Part shown: positions 1 through 8,754 of the stretch, piece by piece
How positions within the stretch are numbered: the stretch's first letter is position 1
How the letters are laid out: every line of letters begins with the position of its first letter
DNA from: Deltaproteobacteria bacterium HGW-Deltaproteobacteria-8
GTDB taxonomy: Bacteria; Desulfobacterota; Desulfovibrionia; Desulfovibrionales; Desulfovibrionaceae
Reading direction: 5' to 3'
Assembly (NCBI GenBank): GCA_002840405.1
Contig: PHAR01000001.1
Coordinates: 138,384-202,383, forward strand
DNA length: 64,000 nucleotides
Notes under the pieces: model-generated
Databases searched by the model: none
The model's input: only the letters and a program-made list of their open reading frames with translations
What the model was told of the DNA's origin: nothing
Made by a program: the position numbers and the translations under genes

Positions 1-798
1 GAGGAAACCCAGGCCGTGGACGGCACCACGCACTTCAGCACCTACCTGGAGAACCACGAGGCCGGACTTGACGTGGCCAGGCGCATCAAGGAACTCTGGC
101 CGGACTCGGGCATCCGCACCGAGGAGAGCATGAGCCAGAACTGGGGCGAGAGCTGGCGCGAGTTCTTCACGCCCATCGAATGCGGCGGGCGTTTCGAAAT
201 CCTGCCGCCGTGGCTGTCCGAGGAGGGTCACGACAACCTGACGCCCATCATCATCGAGCCCAAGATGGCCTTCGGCACCGGGCACCACCCCACCACGGCC
301 CTGTGCCTGGCCTGCCTGGCCGACCTGTTCCGCGAAGGCCACCTGGCCAAGGGCATGGACTTTTTGGATCTGGGCACCGGCTCGGGCATCCTGGGCATCG
401 GACTGGCCAAGCTCGGGCTCACGGGCCTGGGCCTGGACATCGACCCCCAGGCCTCCTCCTGCGCCACGGAGAACGCCCAGATCAACAACGTGGCCGACAC
501 GTTCCGCGTGGCTGTGGGCGGCATCAACACCGTGCCCGAGGGCACCCGGTTTCAGGTGATCGTCGCCAACATTTTGTCCAAGCCGCTCATTTTTATGGCC
601 CCGGACATCGTGCGCCGCATCACTCCCGGCGGTTGCCTGGCCCTGTCCGGCATCCTGGTGGAGCAGGCCCCGGACGTGGTCCGGGCGTATGTGCGCCTGG
701 GCCTGCCCGAGCCGGAGCTGCGCGTGGACGGCGAGTGGTGCGCCCTGCTCTGGACTCAGCTGCCCGCGCTCCCCGCTCAGGGATCCCAGAGGGACTGA
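1..798 (+). CDS. prmA: Ribosomal protein L11 methyltransferase (5' partial)
   Basis: Probable SAM-dependent methyltransferase that methylates ribosomal protein L11 in the cytoplasm. The reading frame is open to base 1, so the true start lies upstream; the GTG at 16 is internal. Visible family marks are the GTGHHPTT segment ahead of the fold, the SAM-binding LDLGTGSGILGIGLAKLG motif and the motif IV region VIVANILSKPLI (the PrmA/HemK-like NxLxxPL signature). The C-terminal methyltransferase domain is complete, while most of the N-terminal L11-recognition domain is missing. The TGA stop shares an A with the ATG of the next gene, so translation of the two is probably coupled. Identity is sure at the family level. 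Confidence 0.9.
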   Translation, partial: EETQAVDGTTHFSTYLENHEAGLDVARRIKELWPDSGIRTEESMSQNWGESWREFFTPIECGGRFEILPPWLSEEGHDNLTPIIIEPKMAFGTGHHPTTALCLACLADLFREGHLAKGMDFLDLGTGSGILGIGLAKLGLTGLGLDIDPQASSCATENAQINNVADTFRVAVGGINTVPEGTRFQVIVANILSKPLIFMAPDIVRRITPGGCLALSGILVEQAPDVVRAYVRLGLPEPELRVDGEWCALLWTQLPALPAQGSQRD

Positions 799-1472
799 TG
801 GGCAGACGCGCCGACACCATCCAGGGACTCTACCGCGCCTTTTCCGGGGCGCTGGGTCCGAGCCATTGGTGGCCCGGCGACACGCCCTTCGAGGTGGCCG
901 TGGGGGCCATCCTGACCCAGAACACCAACTGGCAGAACGTCGAGAAGGCCATCGCCAACCTCAAGGCCGAGGGCGCGCTCACGGCTCGGGGCCTGCGCGC
1001 CCTGCCCCTGGCCAGGCTGGAGGAACTCATCCGCCCTGCCGGGTACTTTCGCGTCAAAACCCAGCGCCTGACGGATTTCCTGGACTTCCTCGAACAGGAA
1101 GCCGGACTTGAGATCGAGGCTCTGGCGGAGCAATCCCTGGAGCAATTGCGGCCAAAGCTCTTGTCCGTGCGCGGCATCGGCCCGGAAACCGCAGACTCCA
1201 TCCTCCTCTATGCCTTGGGCAAAACGACCTTTGTGGTGGACGCCTACACAGTGCGCATGTTCTCCCGCCACGGCCTCATCCCCGAGGTCACTGATTATTA
1301 CGAGGTGCAGGACATCGCCCAGTCCGCAATGGAACCAGAGGTGGCGGACTACAACGAGTTCCACGCGCTCATCGTGCGCGCGGCCAAACAGTGGTGCCGC
1401 AAGTCCAAGCCGCACTGCGCTCTCTGCCCGGCCCGCGCGCTTCTGCACAACCCGGACGAGCTGCCGTCATGA
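798..1472 (+). CDS. HhH-GPD DNA glycosylase, MagIII/endonuclease III-like
   Basis: A 224-residue base-excision-repair glycosylase of the HhH-GPD superfamily. The helix-hairpin-helix GIGPE lies at residues 126-130 and the catalytic Asp at 148 (VVDAY). The lysine that gives endonuclease III its lyase activity is replaced by Glu130, so a monofunctional glycosylase of the MagIII (3-methyladenine) type is likely; the N-terminal AILTQNTNWQNVEKA segment also looks MagIII-like. Only three of the four Fe-S cysteines are visible (Cys200, Cys207, Cys210); the fourth position holds Leu216. ATG at 798 overlaps the prmA stop. The frame extends further upstream, but that part is a shadow of prmA. The exact substrate is inferred. 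Confidence 0.8.
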   Translation: MGRRADTIQGLYRAFSGALGPSHWWPGDTPFEVAVGAILTQNTNWQNVEKAIANLKAEGALTARGLRALPLARLEELIRPAGYFRVKTQRLTDFLDFLEQEAGLEIEALAEQSLEQLRPKLLSVRGIGPETADSILLYALGKTTFVVDAYTVRMFSRHGLIPEVTDYYEVQDIAQSAMEPEVADYNEFHALIVRAAKQWCRKSKPHCALCPARALLHNPDELPS

Positions 1473-2575
1473 CCCGAAGCCTGCGAATTGCCCTTGCCCT
1501 GGCCCTGGCGGTCGGCCTCGCGTCTTCCGCACTTGCCCAGTCCGGCCAGATCGAGAAGGCCCTGCAGCGCGAACACCAGAAGGCCGCCGAGCACAAGGGC
1601 GTTGTGCGGCAATTGGCCGAACGCGAGAAGGCCCTGGCCAACCGCCTGAGCGTCATCGAGACGCGCATGCAGGCCGCCGAGGGCCGCATCGAGAAGCAGG
1701 AAGCCGCCCTTGAGGGAATCCGAAAGGAGGAGGCCCAGTACGCCCAGCTGCATGACGCCGTGCGCGCCAAGCGCGAGAAGGCCGTGCGCGAGCTCCGGCG
1801 CCTGCTCGACCTGCTCTGGCCCATCAACGCCCAAGGCATGCACGAGGGCGCCCGCTCGGCCGACAGCTGGGACTCGGCCGACCGCCGCTTCCAGTGGACC
1901 GGCGCGGTCTACGCCAAGACCCGCGCGGCGCTCGAGGTCGTGCGCCTGCAGGAGCAGGAGCTGGCCGGGGTGCTGGCGCACCAGAAGGAGTTGGAGGCCC
2001 AGGTTGATAAGCAGCTGGCTGTCATCAACGCCGACAAGGACGCGCTCTTGCGCGACCGCCTGGCCGTGAACGCGCGCATGGGCCAGGTCAGCAACCAGCG
2101 CCAGGACCTTGAGGGCGAGCTCCAGCTGATCCTCAAGACCATCCAGCAGCTCGACTACCAGCTCTCCAGCACGCGCAGCCGCAAGTTCGACGCATACAAG
2201 GCCATCCTGCCCTGGCCCGTGGCCGGCCGCGTGGTCGCAAACTTCAGCCCGGACGGGCGGCCCTCGCGCAGGGGCATCGGCATCGCCACGGGCGAGGGTT
2301 CCACAGTTCGCAGCGTGTTCTGGGGCAAGGTGGTGCACAACGATGTGCTGCGCGGCCTGGGCAAGGTAGTGATCGTGTTCCACGGCGGCAACTACTACAG
2401 CCTCTATGCCTACCTGTCAGACGTGACCGTCCAGTCCGGCCAGGAAGTCGAGAAGGACGAGGCCATCGGTCACGCGGGATATTATCCGGAAGCCCACGGC
2501 AATGGGGTTTATTTCGAATTGCGTTTCCACCAGAAACCGATTAATCCCCTGCTGTGGCTCATGCCCGCCCAGTAG
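1469..2575 (+). CDS. EnvC-like murein hydrolase activator (degenerate LytM domain)
   Basis: A 368-residue exported protein. A signal peptide (residues 1-23, ending ASSALA) is followed by a long charged coiled coil (about 25-235) and a C-terminal LytM/M23 domain (about 255-365). The zinc ligands of active M23 peptidases are not present: the first His/Asp region reads RRGIGIA and the HxH position reads YFELRF. This is the pattern of EnvC, which activates amidases at the septum rather than cutting peptidoglycan itself. The ATG overlaps the stop of the glycosylase gene (ATGA, 1469-1472). ctpA follows 41 nt downstream, a neighbour commonly seen for envC-type genes. Confidence 0.85.
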   Translation: MTRSLRIALALALAVGLASSALAQSGQIEKALQREHQKAAEHKGVVRQLAEREKALANRLSVIETRMQAAEGRIEKQEAALEGIRKEEAQYAQLHDAVRAKREKAVRELRRLLDLLWPINAQGMHEGARSADSWDSADRRFQWTGAVYAKTRAALEVVRLQEQELAGVLAHQKELEAQVDKQLAVINADKDALLRDRLAVNARMGQVSNQRQDLEGELQLILKTIQQLDYQLSSTRSRKFDAYKAILPWPVAGRVVANFSPDGRPSRRGIGIATGEGSTVRSVFWGKVVHNDVLRGLGKVVIVFHGGNYYSLYAYLSDVTVQSGQEVEKDEAIGHAGYYPEAHGNGVYFELRFHQKPINPLLWLMPAQ

Positions 2576-2616
2576 ACGTCAAATCCTAAGGCGTCTGCGG
2601 CTTCACGGAGGAATTT

Positions 2617-3924
2617 ATGCGCACTGGCATCTGGTTTGTCTGTTTTGTCATGCTGTTGACCTTGACCATCGCTCCCGCGCCGCTGGGGGCTGCTGCCGTC
2701 AAGGACGACCAGTTCGAAGCCCTGCGCCGGTTCAGCCAGGTCGTGGACATGGTGGAGACCAACTACGTCAAGAAGGTGACCAAGGCCGAGCTCATCCAGA
2801 ACTCCATCAAGGGCATGCTTGAGCAGCTCGACCCGCACTCAGCCTTCCTCTCGGCCGATGATTTCAAGGAACTGCAGGTCTCGTCCAGCGGGGCCTTCCA
2901 CGGCATCGGCATCGAGATCAGCTCCGAGAACGGGCGGCTCATCGTTGTCTCGCCCATTGAGGACACCCCGGCCTTCAAGGCTGGCCTCAAGAGCGGCGAC
3001 ATCATCATGGAGATCGACGGCGAGTCCACCATGGAGCTGGGCCTGAACGACGCGGTCAAGAAGATCCGCGGCGCGCTTGGCACCAACGTGACCCTGACCA
3101 TCCTGCACAAGGGCGCGCAGCAGCCCATTGACGTGGTCATCGCCCGCGGCACCATCCCCATCGTCAGCGTCAAGACCCAGGAGTTGGAAAGTGGCATCCT
3201 CATGTGCCGCATCACGCGCTTCAACGAGCACACCACCAAGGAGCTGCGCGACAAGCTGGCCGAGTACACCAAGAAGACGCCCATCAAGGGCATCGTGCTC
3301 GACCTGCGCAACAACCCCGGCGGGCTGCTGGACCAGGCCGTGAGCGTGTCCGACACCTTCCTGGCCGACGGCCTCATCGTCTACATCCAGGGCAGGGACC
3401 CGCAGTCGCGCCGCGACTTCAAGGGCATCAAGGAAGCCGGGGACCTGACCGATGTGCCCATCGTCACGCTCATCAACTCCGGTTCCGCCTCCGCTGCCGA
3501 GATCGTTGCTGGAGCCCTGCAGGACCGCAAGCGCTCGCTTTTGATCGGCGAGAAGACTTTTGGCAAGGGCTCTGTGCAGACCGTGGTCTCCCTGCCAGAC
3601 GGCTCCGGCATCAAGCTCACCACAGCGCTCTACTACACGCCCAACGGACGCTCCATCCAGGCCGAGGGCATCGTGCCGGACCTGGAGATCCCCTTTGTGG
3701 CCCCGCCCTCTGACGGCGACAAGACCTTGAAGGATCGCTTCACCTTCCGCGAGAAGGACCTCTCCCGCCATCTGGAGAACGGCAGCACCAAAAAGGGCAA
3801 GAAGGGCTCCAAGGCCCCCGCCGGCACGGATGAGGCGGCCCGGACCATGATCGAGAAGGACAACCAGATGCGTCTGGCCCTGGAAATGGTCAAGACGCTG
3901 CCCAAGATCAGGGAAATCCGCTAG
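2617..3924 (+). CDS. ctpA: Carboxy-terminal processing protease (S41 family)
   Basis: A 435-residue periplasmic serine protease. The signal peptide covers about residues 1-26, a PDZ domain about 93-175, and the S41 catalytic domain the rest. The Ser/Lys dyad is visible as Ser290 in NSGSASAAEIV and Lys317 in TFGKGSVQT; RNNPGGLLDQAV is another family block. The C-terminal tail (from about 385) is lysine-rich and low in complexity. A good ribosome site (GGAGGA, 2607-2612) sits ahead of the ATG. It follows the EnvC-like gene, which suggests a shared role in cell-wall remodelling. A strong terminator lies 39 nt after the stop, inside the next gene. Confidence 0.93.
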   Translation: MRTGIWFVCFVMLLTLTIAPAPLGAAAVKDDQFEALRRFSQVVDMVETNYVKKVTKAELIQNSIKGMLEQLDPHSAFLSADDFKELQVSSSGAFHGIGIEISSENGRLIVVSPIEDTPAFKAGLKSGDIIMEIDGESTMELGLNDAVKKIRGALGTNVTLTILHKGAQQPIDVVIARGTIPIVSVKTQELESGILMCRITRFNEHTTKELRDKLAEYTKKTPIKGIVLDLRNNPGGLLDQAVSVSDTFLADGLIVYIQGRDPQSRRDFKGIKEAGDLTDVPIVTLINSGSASAAEIVAGALQDRKRSLLIGEKTFGKGSVQTVVSLPDGSGIKLTTALYYTPNGRSIQAEGIVPDLEIPFVAPPSDGDKTLKDRFTFREKDLSRHLENGSTKKGKKGSKAPAGTDEAARTMIEKDNQMRLALEMVKTLPKIREIR

Positions 3925-3936
3925 CCAGGAATCCAC

Positions 3937-5169
3937 ATGTGCGCCAAGCAAACCGACGACGAGCGGGCCGGGTCACACCGGCCCGCTTTTTCATCCGTCC
4001 TGACGGACCTTTTCCGCAGCCTCCCGGTGGGCGTATGGATTGCGCTGGCCCTTGTCCTGGGTGTGCTCATCGGCGTCTTCGCCGCCCGCCAGCTTCCGGG
4101 CCGGGGCCCTACCCCGCCCCAGGCCCAGCAGGCCAACGCCACCTACGAGGAATATCGCGCCGGGGAGTTTGAGAACCGCATCAAGCTCGTCGACAGTGCC
4201 CTTTTCCGCAGCCTGCGTTCCGTCAAACCAGAGGTCGACCGGCTCCAGGTCCAGGCCGTGGAAGGCCGCGACCACCTGGGCCGCGAATACCTGCACCAGA
4301 TCATCCGCCTGCCCCTGACGCCTGCTGACAAGGTCGTCTTTGTCCGGCACCTGTCCAAGGAGCTGGCCATCCTCGTGCCGGGCGCGCAGTTCTCGCAGCC
4401 CTCGGCCACGCAATGGGATATCGCCATCGACGGCCTGCCCACCCACCGCCTGCTCGTGCCCGCCGAGGCGGAAAAAACGGCCAAGCCGGAACGACCGCAG
4501 GCAGGCAAGGGCCACCTGGCGTTTATCATCGACGACATGGGCGAGGACGTGGGCTTTGCCAAGAACCTTGCCGCCCTGGACGTGCCCGTGGCCTTTTCCA
4601 TCTGGCCGGACAGCGCAAACCGCGAAGCCGTGCTGAAGATCGCCAAGGCCCACAATCGCGAGATCCTCATCCACCTGCCCATGCAGCCCAAGGGCTATCC
4701 CAAGGTCGAGCCGGGCAAGCACGCCCTGCTCGTGACCATGACCGCCGAGCAGATCCAGGCCGACGTGCGCCGGGCTGTGGAGCGAGTGCCTGGGGCCATC
4801 GGCCTGAACAACCACATGGGTTCGCAGTTTACGGAAAACGTCTTCGGCATGCACGCAGCCTTATCCACGGTCAAGGACAAGGGCCTGTTTTTCCTGGACA
4901 GCCGCACCACGGCCGAGACCGTGGGCGAACGCGAGGCCAAGCGCCTTGGCCTGCGCTTCTACAAGCGCGACGTGTTCCTGGACAACGAGCAGAACGTGTC
5001 CGCCATCCTGCTGCAGCTGCGCAAGGCCGAGGCCCTGGCGCGATCCCGGGGTTATGCCATCGCCATCGGCCACCCGCACCACGAGACTCTGCTGGCACTC
5101 AGGCAGTGGCTGAAGGACAAGGACAACAGCGTCAGCGTCGTGCCTTTGACTTCGCTTCCCATTCGCTAG
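3937..5169 (+). CDS. Divergent polysaccharide deacetylase family protein
   Basis: A 410-residue membrane-anchored protein. One transmembrane helix lies at about residues 30-48 (VWIALALVLGVLIGVFAA), followed by a Pro/Ala linker and, from about residue 190, a NodB-like divergent deacetylase domain. Family blocks seen are LAFIIDDMGED, VAFSIWPDS, EILIHLPMQPKGYP, IGLNNHMGSQFT and GYAIAIGHPHHETL, with the metal-type Asp and His residues in place. These proteins often sit beside envC-ctpA and are thought to act on the envelope; the substrate is unknown. ATG 3937 has a weak AGGA site. An intrinsic terminator at 3963-3991 falls within its first codons. GTG 4027 is a possible later start, but it would remove the hydrophilic N-terminus and has no ribosome site. 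Confidence 0.82.
   Translation: MCAKQTDDERAGSHRPAFSSVLTDLFRSLPVGVWIALALVLGVLIGVFAARQLPGRGPTPPQAQQANATYEEYRAGEFENRIKLVDSALFRSLRSVKPEVDRLQVQAVEGRDHLGREYLHQIIRLPLTPADKVVFVRHLSKELAILVPGAQFSQPSATQWDIAIDGLPTHRLLVPAEAEKTAKPERPQAGKGHLAFIIDDMGEDVGFAKNLAALDVPVAFSIWPDSANREAVLKIAKAHNREILIHLPMQPKGYPKVEPGKHALLVTMTAEQIQADVRRAVERVPGAIGLNNHMGSQFTENVFGMHAALSTVKDKGLFFLDSRTTAETVGEREAKRLGLRFYKRDVFLDNEQNVSAILLQLRKAEALARSRGYAIAIGHPHHETLLALRQWLKDKDNSVSVVPLTSLPIR
3963..3991 (+). terminator. Intrinsic terminator inside the 5' end of the deacetylase gene
   Basis: A perfect 9-bp GC stem (GCGGGCCGG at 3963-3971 with CCGGCCCGC at 3978-3986, loop GTCACA) is followed directly by five Ts (3987-3991). It lies 39 nt after the ctpA stop and within codons 9-19 of the deacetylase frame. 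It should end most ctpA transcripts, or act as an attenuator that active translation of the leader codons can melt. Confidence 0.75.
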
Positions 5170-5259
5170 CGCCGTCAACGTCTCTCTTCAGCTTGCCAAG
5201 GGCCTGGCAATGGCTGTACTCTTCATCAAGCATCATGCGCACTAAAGCCCTGGCCGCTT

Positions 5260-5276
5260 CGGTCCGATTCTTGCTT
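5260..5276 (+). promoter_or_regulatory. Candidate sigma-54 (-24/-12) promoter for fliM
   Basis: GG at 5261-5262 and GC at 5273-5274 are separated by exactly 10 nt, and the -12 half reads TTGCT, the sigma-54 consensus. The -24 half (CGGTCCG) matches less well. It is 63 nt upstream of the fliM ATG, in a 169-nt gap that otherwise holds nothing I recognise. Flagellar genes are often sigma-54 dependent, and rpoN is in this window. Confidence 0.35.
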
Positions 5277-5338
5277 TAGGCACTGCGGACAGCGCAGTTG
5301 CGCCCTGGCGGACACATTTCTGGCGAGGAAACGCGGAC

Positions 5339-6316
5339 ATGAGCAAAATTCTTGAACAAGATGAAGTTGATGCGTTGTTGCGCGGGCTTTCCGGCGGCGA
5401 GGTGGAAACCACGCCGGACCTGCCGGAGGACGACTCCGGCATCGTGCCCTTTGACCTGACCAACCAGGACCGCATCATCCGGGGCCGCATGCCGGTCCTG
5501 GAAATCGTCAACGACCGCTTCGCACGGCTCTGCACCAACGCGCTCGCCAACACCATGCGCAAGCGCGTGGACATCAACCCCATCTCCATCGACATGAGCA
5601 AGTTCGGCGACTTCATGCGCTCGCTTCCCGTGCCCACCAGCATCTCCATCTTCAAGATGGAGCCCCTGCGCGGCAACGCGTTGCTCGTGGTCGACTCGCG
5701 CCTGGTCTTCGCCCTGGTGGAGAACTTCTTCGGAGGAGCCGGCACCCAGCCCAAGGTCGAAGGCCGCGACTTCACCCCCATCGAGCAGGCCATCGTGGAC
5801 AAGGTGGTCAAGATCTGCCTGTCCAACATGGAAGAGTCCTGGAAACCCGTGCACGAGGTGCACATCGAAGCGGTGCGCTCCGAGGTCAACCCGCAGTTCG
5901 CGGCCATCGTGCCCCCGAGCGACGTGGTCATCGTCATCACGTTTGAGGTGGAGCTGGAGAACGCCATCGGCTCGCTGATCTGCTGCCTGCCCTACGCCAC
6001 CATGGAGCCCATCCGTTCCAAACTGCACGCTTCCTTTCAGTCCGAGCGCCTGGAAGTGGACCATGTCTGGATCAACCGCTTCAAGGAGCGCCTGTTCGAG
6101 ACCCCCATAGAGTTCCTGGTGCGCCTGGGCAAGACTCGCATCACAGGCCGCCAGCTGCTGAATCTGGAGATCGGCGACATCATGCTGCTCGACACCGACG
6201 CCGAAGACCTGCTCGAGGTCGACATCGAGGGCGTGCGCAAGTTCTACGGCACCCCAGGCCGGGTCAAGGGCAACAAGAGCTTCAAGATCGTGAAGGACGA
6301 GCAGATCCACTTCTAG
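5339..6316 (+). CDS. fliM: Flagellar motor switch protein FliM
   Basis: A 325-residue component of the flagellar C-ring that binds phospho-CheY and FliG to set rotation direction. The N-terminal [14 protein letters not shown] matches the CheY-binding EIDALL helix (residues 4-17). The FFGGAG block (about 128-133) is the GGxG loop that contacts FliG. The C-terminal SpoA/FliN-like domain runs from about residue 240 ([20 protein letters not shown]). Length fits the family. The gene stands alone here, without fliL, fliN or other flagellar genes; a terminator follows it. The cheA-cheR-cheB genes lie at the far end of the window. Confidence 0.95.
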   Translation: MSKILEQDEVDALLRGLSGGEVETTPDLPEDDSGIVPFDLTNQDRIIRGRMPVLEIVNDRFARLCTNALANTMRKRVDINPISIDMSKFGDFMRSLPVPTSISIFKMEPLRGNALLVVDSRLVFALVENFFGGAGTQPKVEGRDFTPIEQAIVDKVVKICLSNMEESWKPVHEVHIEAVRSEVNPQFAAIVPPSDVVIVITFEVELENAIGSLICCLPYATMEPIRSKLHASFQSERLEVDHVWINRFKERLFETPIEFLVRLGKTRITGRQLLNLEIGDIMLLDTDAEDLLEVDIEGVRKFYGTPGRVKGNKSFKIVKDEQIHF

Positions 6317-6340
6317 CCCCCTTTCTGCGAATCATTTCAT

Positions 6341-6363
6341 GGGCCGCCCTGCGCGGCCCTTTT
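6341..6363 (+). terminator. Intrinsic terminator after fliM
   Basis: Stem GGGCCGC (6341-6347) pairs with GCGGCCC (6353-6359) around a 5-nt loop, followed by TTTT (6360-6363). It separates fliM from ndk. Confidence 0.75.
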
Positions 6364-6474
6364 CGTTGTTGCCTCTTGACTTCGAGCCATTTTCAGGTGA
6401 TTTGCCGTGCACGCATGGAACTGCCGCCCTTACGCGACAAGCCGCGCGATCATACCTTTTGGAGGACAATACCA

Positions 6475-6894
6475 ATGAGCGAACGTACTTTTTCCATCAT
6501 CAAGCCCGACGCCGTGGCCGCCAAGCAGACTGGCGCCATTATTCAGATGATCCTGGACGCCGGCCTCTCCGTCAAGGCCATGAAGATGATCCGCCTGACC
6601 CGCGAGCAGGCCGAAGGCTTCTACGCAGTGCACAGCGCGCGCCCCTTCTTCAAGGATCTTGTGGAATACATGATCTCCGGCCCTGTGGTCGTCTCCTGCC
6701 TGGAAGGCAAGAACGCCATCGCCAGCTACCGCGACCTCATGGGCGCCACGGACCCGGCCAAGGCCGCAGAGGGCACCATCCGCAAGAACTTCGGCAAGAG
6801 CATCGAGGCCAACGCCTGCCACGGCTCGGACGGACCGGACACCGCCAAGGTCGAAATCTCCTACTTCTTCAGCAACCTCGAAATGGTGGGCTAA
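6475..6894 (+). CDS. ndk: Nucleoside diphosphate kinase
   Basis: A 139-residue enzyme that moves the gamma phosphate of ATP onto other (d)NDPs through a phosphohistidine. The active-site His116 is in the NACHGSD block; [12 protein letters not shown] at the N-terminus is also diagnostic. The start is ATG 6475, preceded by TGGAGGACAAT; the open frame goes further upstream (to 6376), but the extra residues lie outside the family fold. proC begins 4 nt after the stop, so the two are probably co-transcribed. Confidence 0.96.
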   Translation: MSERTFSIIKPDAVAAKQTGAIIQMILDAGLSVKAMKMIRLTREQAEGFYAVHSARPFFKDLVEYMISGPVVVSCLEGKNAIASYRDLMGATDPAKAAEGTIRKNFGKSIEANACHGSDGPDTAKVEISYFFSNLEMVG

Positions 6895-6898
6895 AACC

Positions 6899-7693
6899 AT
6901 GAACAACAGCGTCGGCTTCATCGGCGTGGGGAACATGGGCACGGCCATCATCAAGGGCCTTGCCGCACAGAAGCTTGAAGTCCACGGCTACGACCTGGAC
7001 AAAGCCAAACTGGAGTCCCTGGCCAAGGAAGTGGGCCTGAAGCCTGAGGCCTCGGCCAAGGACGTGGTGCGCAACTGCCGCTATGCCATCCTGGCCGTGA
7101 AGCCGCAGCATCTGGCCTCGGTGGTCGAGGGCATCGCCCCGGAGCTGACTCCCGGCCACTGCCTGATGTCCATTGCCGCAGGCGTGACCCAGGACAAGCT
7201 GCGCAGCCTCTCTGGCGGCCGCTGCCCGGTGGTGCGCATCATGCCCAACACTGCGGCCCTGGTGGGCGCTGGCGTGTTCGCCCTGTGCTTCGACGACCCC
7301 AGCCTGGACGACGAGCGCAAGAACTTCGTGCGCGCCATGCACGCCCCGCTGGGCCAGGTTCACGAGCTGCCCGAGAAGCTCTTTGACGCCTTCACGTCCG
7401 TTGCGGGCTGCGGCCCGGCCTACGTGTTCTATGTCATGGACGCCATTGTGGAGGCCGGGGTCAACCTGGGCCTGCCCAGGGCGCAGAGCACGCAGATCGT
7501 CAAGGCGCTGTTCAGCGGCTCGGCCAAGCTGGCCGAGGAATCCCCCCTGCACCTGTGCGAGCTGCGCGAGATGGTCTCCTCTCCCGCAGGCTCCACCATC
7601 CGGGCCATCATCCACATGGACCGCACGGCCGTGCGAGGCAGCATCATCGACGCCGTGTCCGAGGCCAACGACCGCAACATCGAGCTCGGCTAA
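6899..7693 (+). CDS. proC: Pyrroline-5-carboxylate reductase
   Basis: A 264-residue NAD(P)H-dependent enzyme for the last step of proline synthesis. The N-terminal Rossmann motif VGFIGVGNMGTAIIKGL is intact, as are LAVKPQ and the C-terminal signature block beginning REMVSSPAGSTIRAI (about residues 223-237). Length is normal. It lies 4 nt after ndk and is followed by a bidirectional terminator shared with the convergent cbiB. Confidence 0.95.
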   Translation: MNNSVGFIGVGNMGTAIIKGLAAQKLEVHGYDLDKAKLESLAKEVGLKPEASAKDVVRNCRYAILAVKPQHLASVVEGIAPELTPGHCLMSIAAGVTQDKLRSLSGGRCPVVRIMPNTAALVGAGVFALCFDDPSLDDERKNFVRAMHAPLGQVHELPEKLFDAFTSVAGCGPAYVFYVMDAIVEAGVNLGLPRAQSTQIVKALFSGSAKLAEESPLHLCELREMVSSPAGSTIRAIIHMDRTAVRGSIIDAVSEANDRNIELG

Positions 7694-7718
7694 CCCCCCT
7701 GCAAGGCACAAAAACAAA

Positions 7719-7758
7719 GGCCGCCTGGAGCTCTTCGAGCGCTCCGGGCGGCCTTTTT
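7719..7758. terminator. Bidirectional terminator between proC and cbiB
   Basis: A long imperfect stem (GGCCGCCTGGAGC at 7719-7731 against GCGCTCCGGGCGGCC at 7739-7753) is followed by TTTTT on the plus strand. On the minus strand the stem is followed by TTTGTTTTT. It fits two convergent genes ending at 7693 and 7788. Confidence 0.8.
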
Positions 7759-7787
7759 CGTTGCGCAATGCGCGAAGGTGCCTGGCC

Positions 7788-8735
7788 CTACAAGGTGGCG
7801 GCCACCTTCAGGCCCTGGAGCACCAGAATGCCCAGGAAGGCAGCAAACACCATCAGTCTAAATATTCTCGTGAGTTTCTCTATACTCCACTCCATGCCTT
7901 TCGGTCCAAGTTCGGGCTTCATCTTGGCCTCGCCGAAGTACACGGCCGCCCCGCCCATGCTGCCCTCAAGCAGCCAGGCGCAGGCGCTCATGGGCCAGCC
8001 TGCATTGGGGCTGTCCATGGTCCTGGCCTCGGCCGGAATGTGCCGGGCGGCCTCGCGCCAGGGCAGGCGCATGATGGCCCCGGCACCGAGCAGCAGCAAC
8101 GCCGTGAGCCGCGCCGGGATCCAGGCCAGGATGTCGTCGGCCTTGGCCGCGGCCCAGCCCAGGTCGCGGAAGCGCTCCGTGCGGTAGCCCCACATGGAGT
8201 CCATGGTGGAGACGGCCTTGTACGCCCACATGAGCGCCGGACCGCCGAGGACGAGGTAGAACAGCGGGGCCACGTAGCCGTCGCAGAGGTTCTCGCTCAA
8301 GGTCTCGGCCAGGGTCTTGCGCAGCTCGGGCTCGTCCATGGAGCTGGTGTCGCGGGTCACAAGCCCCCCAACGATCTCGCGGGCCTCGTCGAGGTTGCCC
8401 TCCTCCATGAGCTCCAGGGCGTCGCGGCCCTCGTCCAGGAGTTCGCCCAGGGCCAGCCCGGCATAGGCGAAGTACAGGGAGGCCAGCATGCCCAGGTAGT
8501 GCAGCCCGGTGAGGAATTCCACCACGACCCAGGCGCTCCCGGCGGTGAGCACCACGCACAGCGCGCCCGAGGCCTTGAGCCCAAGCACCCACTGCCGCGC
8601 GTGGACCTCCAGCCAGTCCAAAAAGCGCCCGATGAGGCGCACCGGATGCGGCAGCCGGCTCGGGTCGCCCAGGAAGAGGTCCAGGACAGTGGCGAGAACA
8701 GGCAGGCTGAACAGGGTCAGAACCAGGATTTTCAT
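7788..8735 (-). CDS. cbiB: Adenosylcobinamide-phosphate synthase (CbiB/CobD)
   Basis: A 315-residue inner-membrane protein that attaches the aminopropanol arm to adenosylcobyric acid in cobalamin synthesis. The family N-terminus LDLFLGDPSRLPHPVRLIG is clear, as is the block TLAETLSENLCDGYVAPLFY; several hydrophobic segments span the chain. I chose ATG 8735 because AGGAG lies 6 nt upstream; a start seven codons earlier (8756) would fall in the T-run of the rpoD terminator. No other cobalamin gene is nearby. It follows rpoD closely, so it may rely on read-through or on a promoter I cannot see. Confidence 0.9.
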   Translation of the reverse strand: MKILVLTLFSLPVLATVLDLFLGDPSRLPHPVRLIGRFLDWLEVHARQWVLGLKASGALCVVLTAGSAWVVVEFLTGLHYLGMLASLYFAYAGLALGELLDEGRDALELMEEGNLDEAREIVGGLVTRDTSSMDEPELRKTLAETLSENLCDGYVAPLFYLVLGGPALMWAYKAVSTMDSMWGYRTERFRDLGWAAAKADDILAWIPARLTALLLLGAGAIMRLPWREAARHIPAEARTMDSPNAGWPMSACAWLLEGSMGGAAVYFGEAKMKPELGPKGMEWSIEKLTRIFRLMVFAAFLGILVLQGLKVAATL

Positions 8736-8754
8736 GGGGCGCTCCTGACGGAAC

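Noticed and set aside
180-797. Upstream extension of the glycosylase frame to 180
   Set aside because: It overlaps prmA completely and adds Arg/Pro/Gly-rich sequence with no family match.
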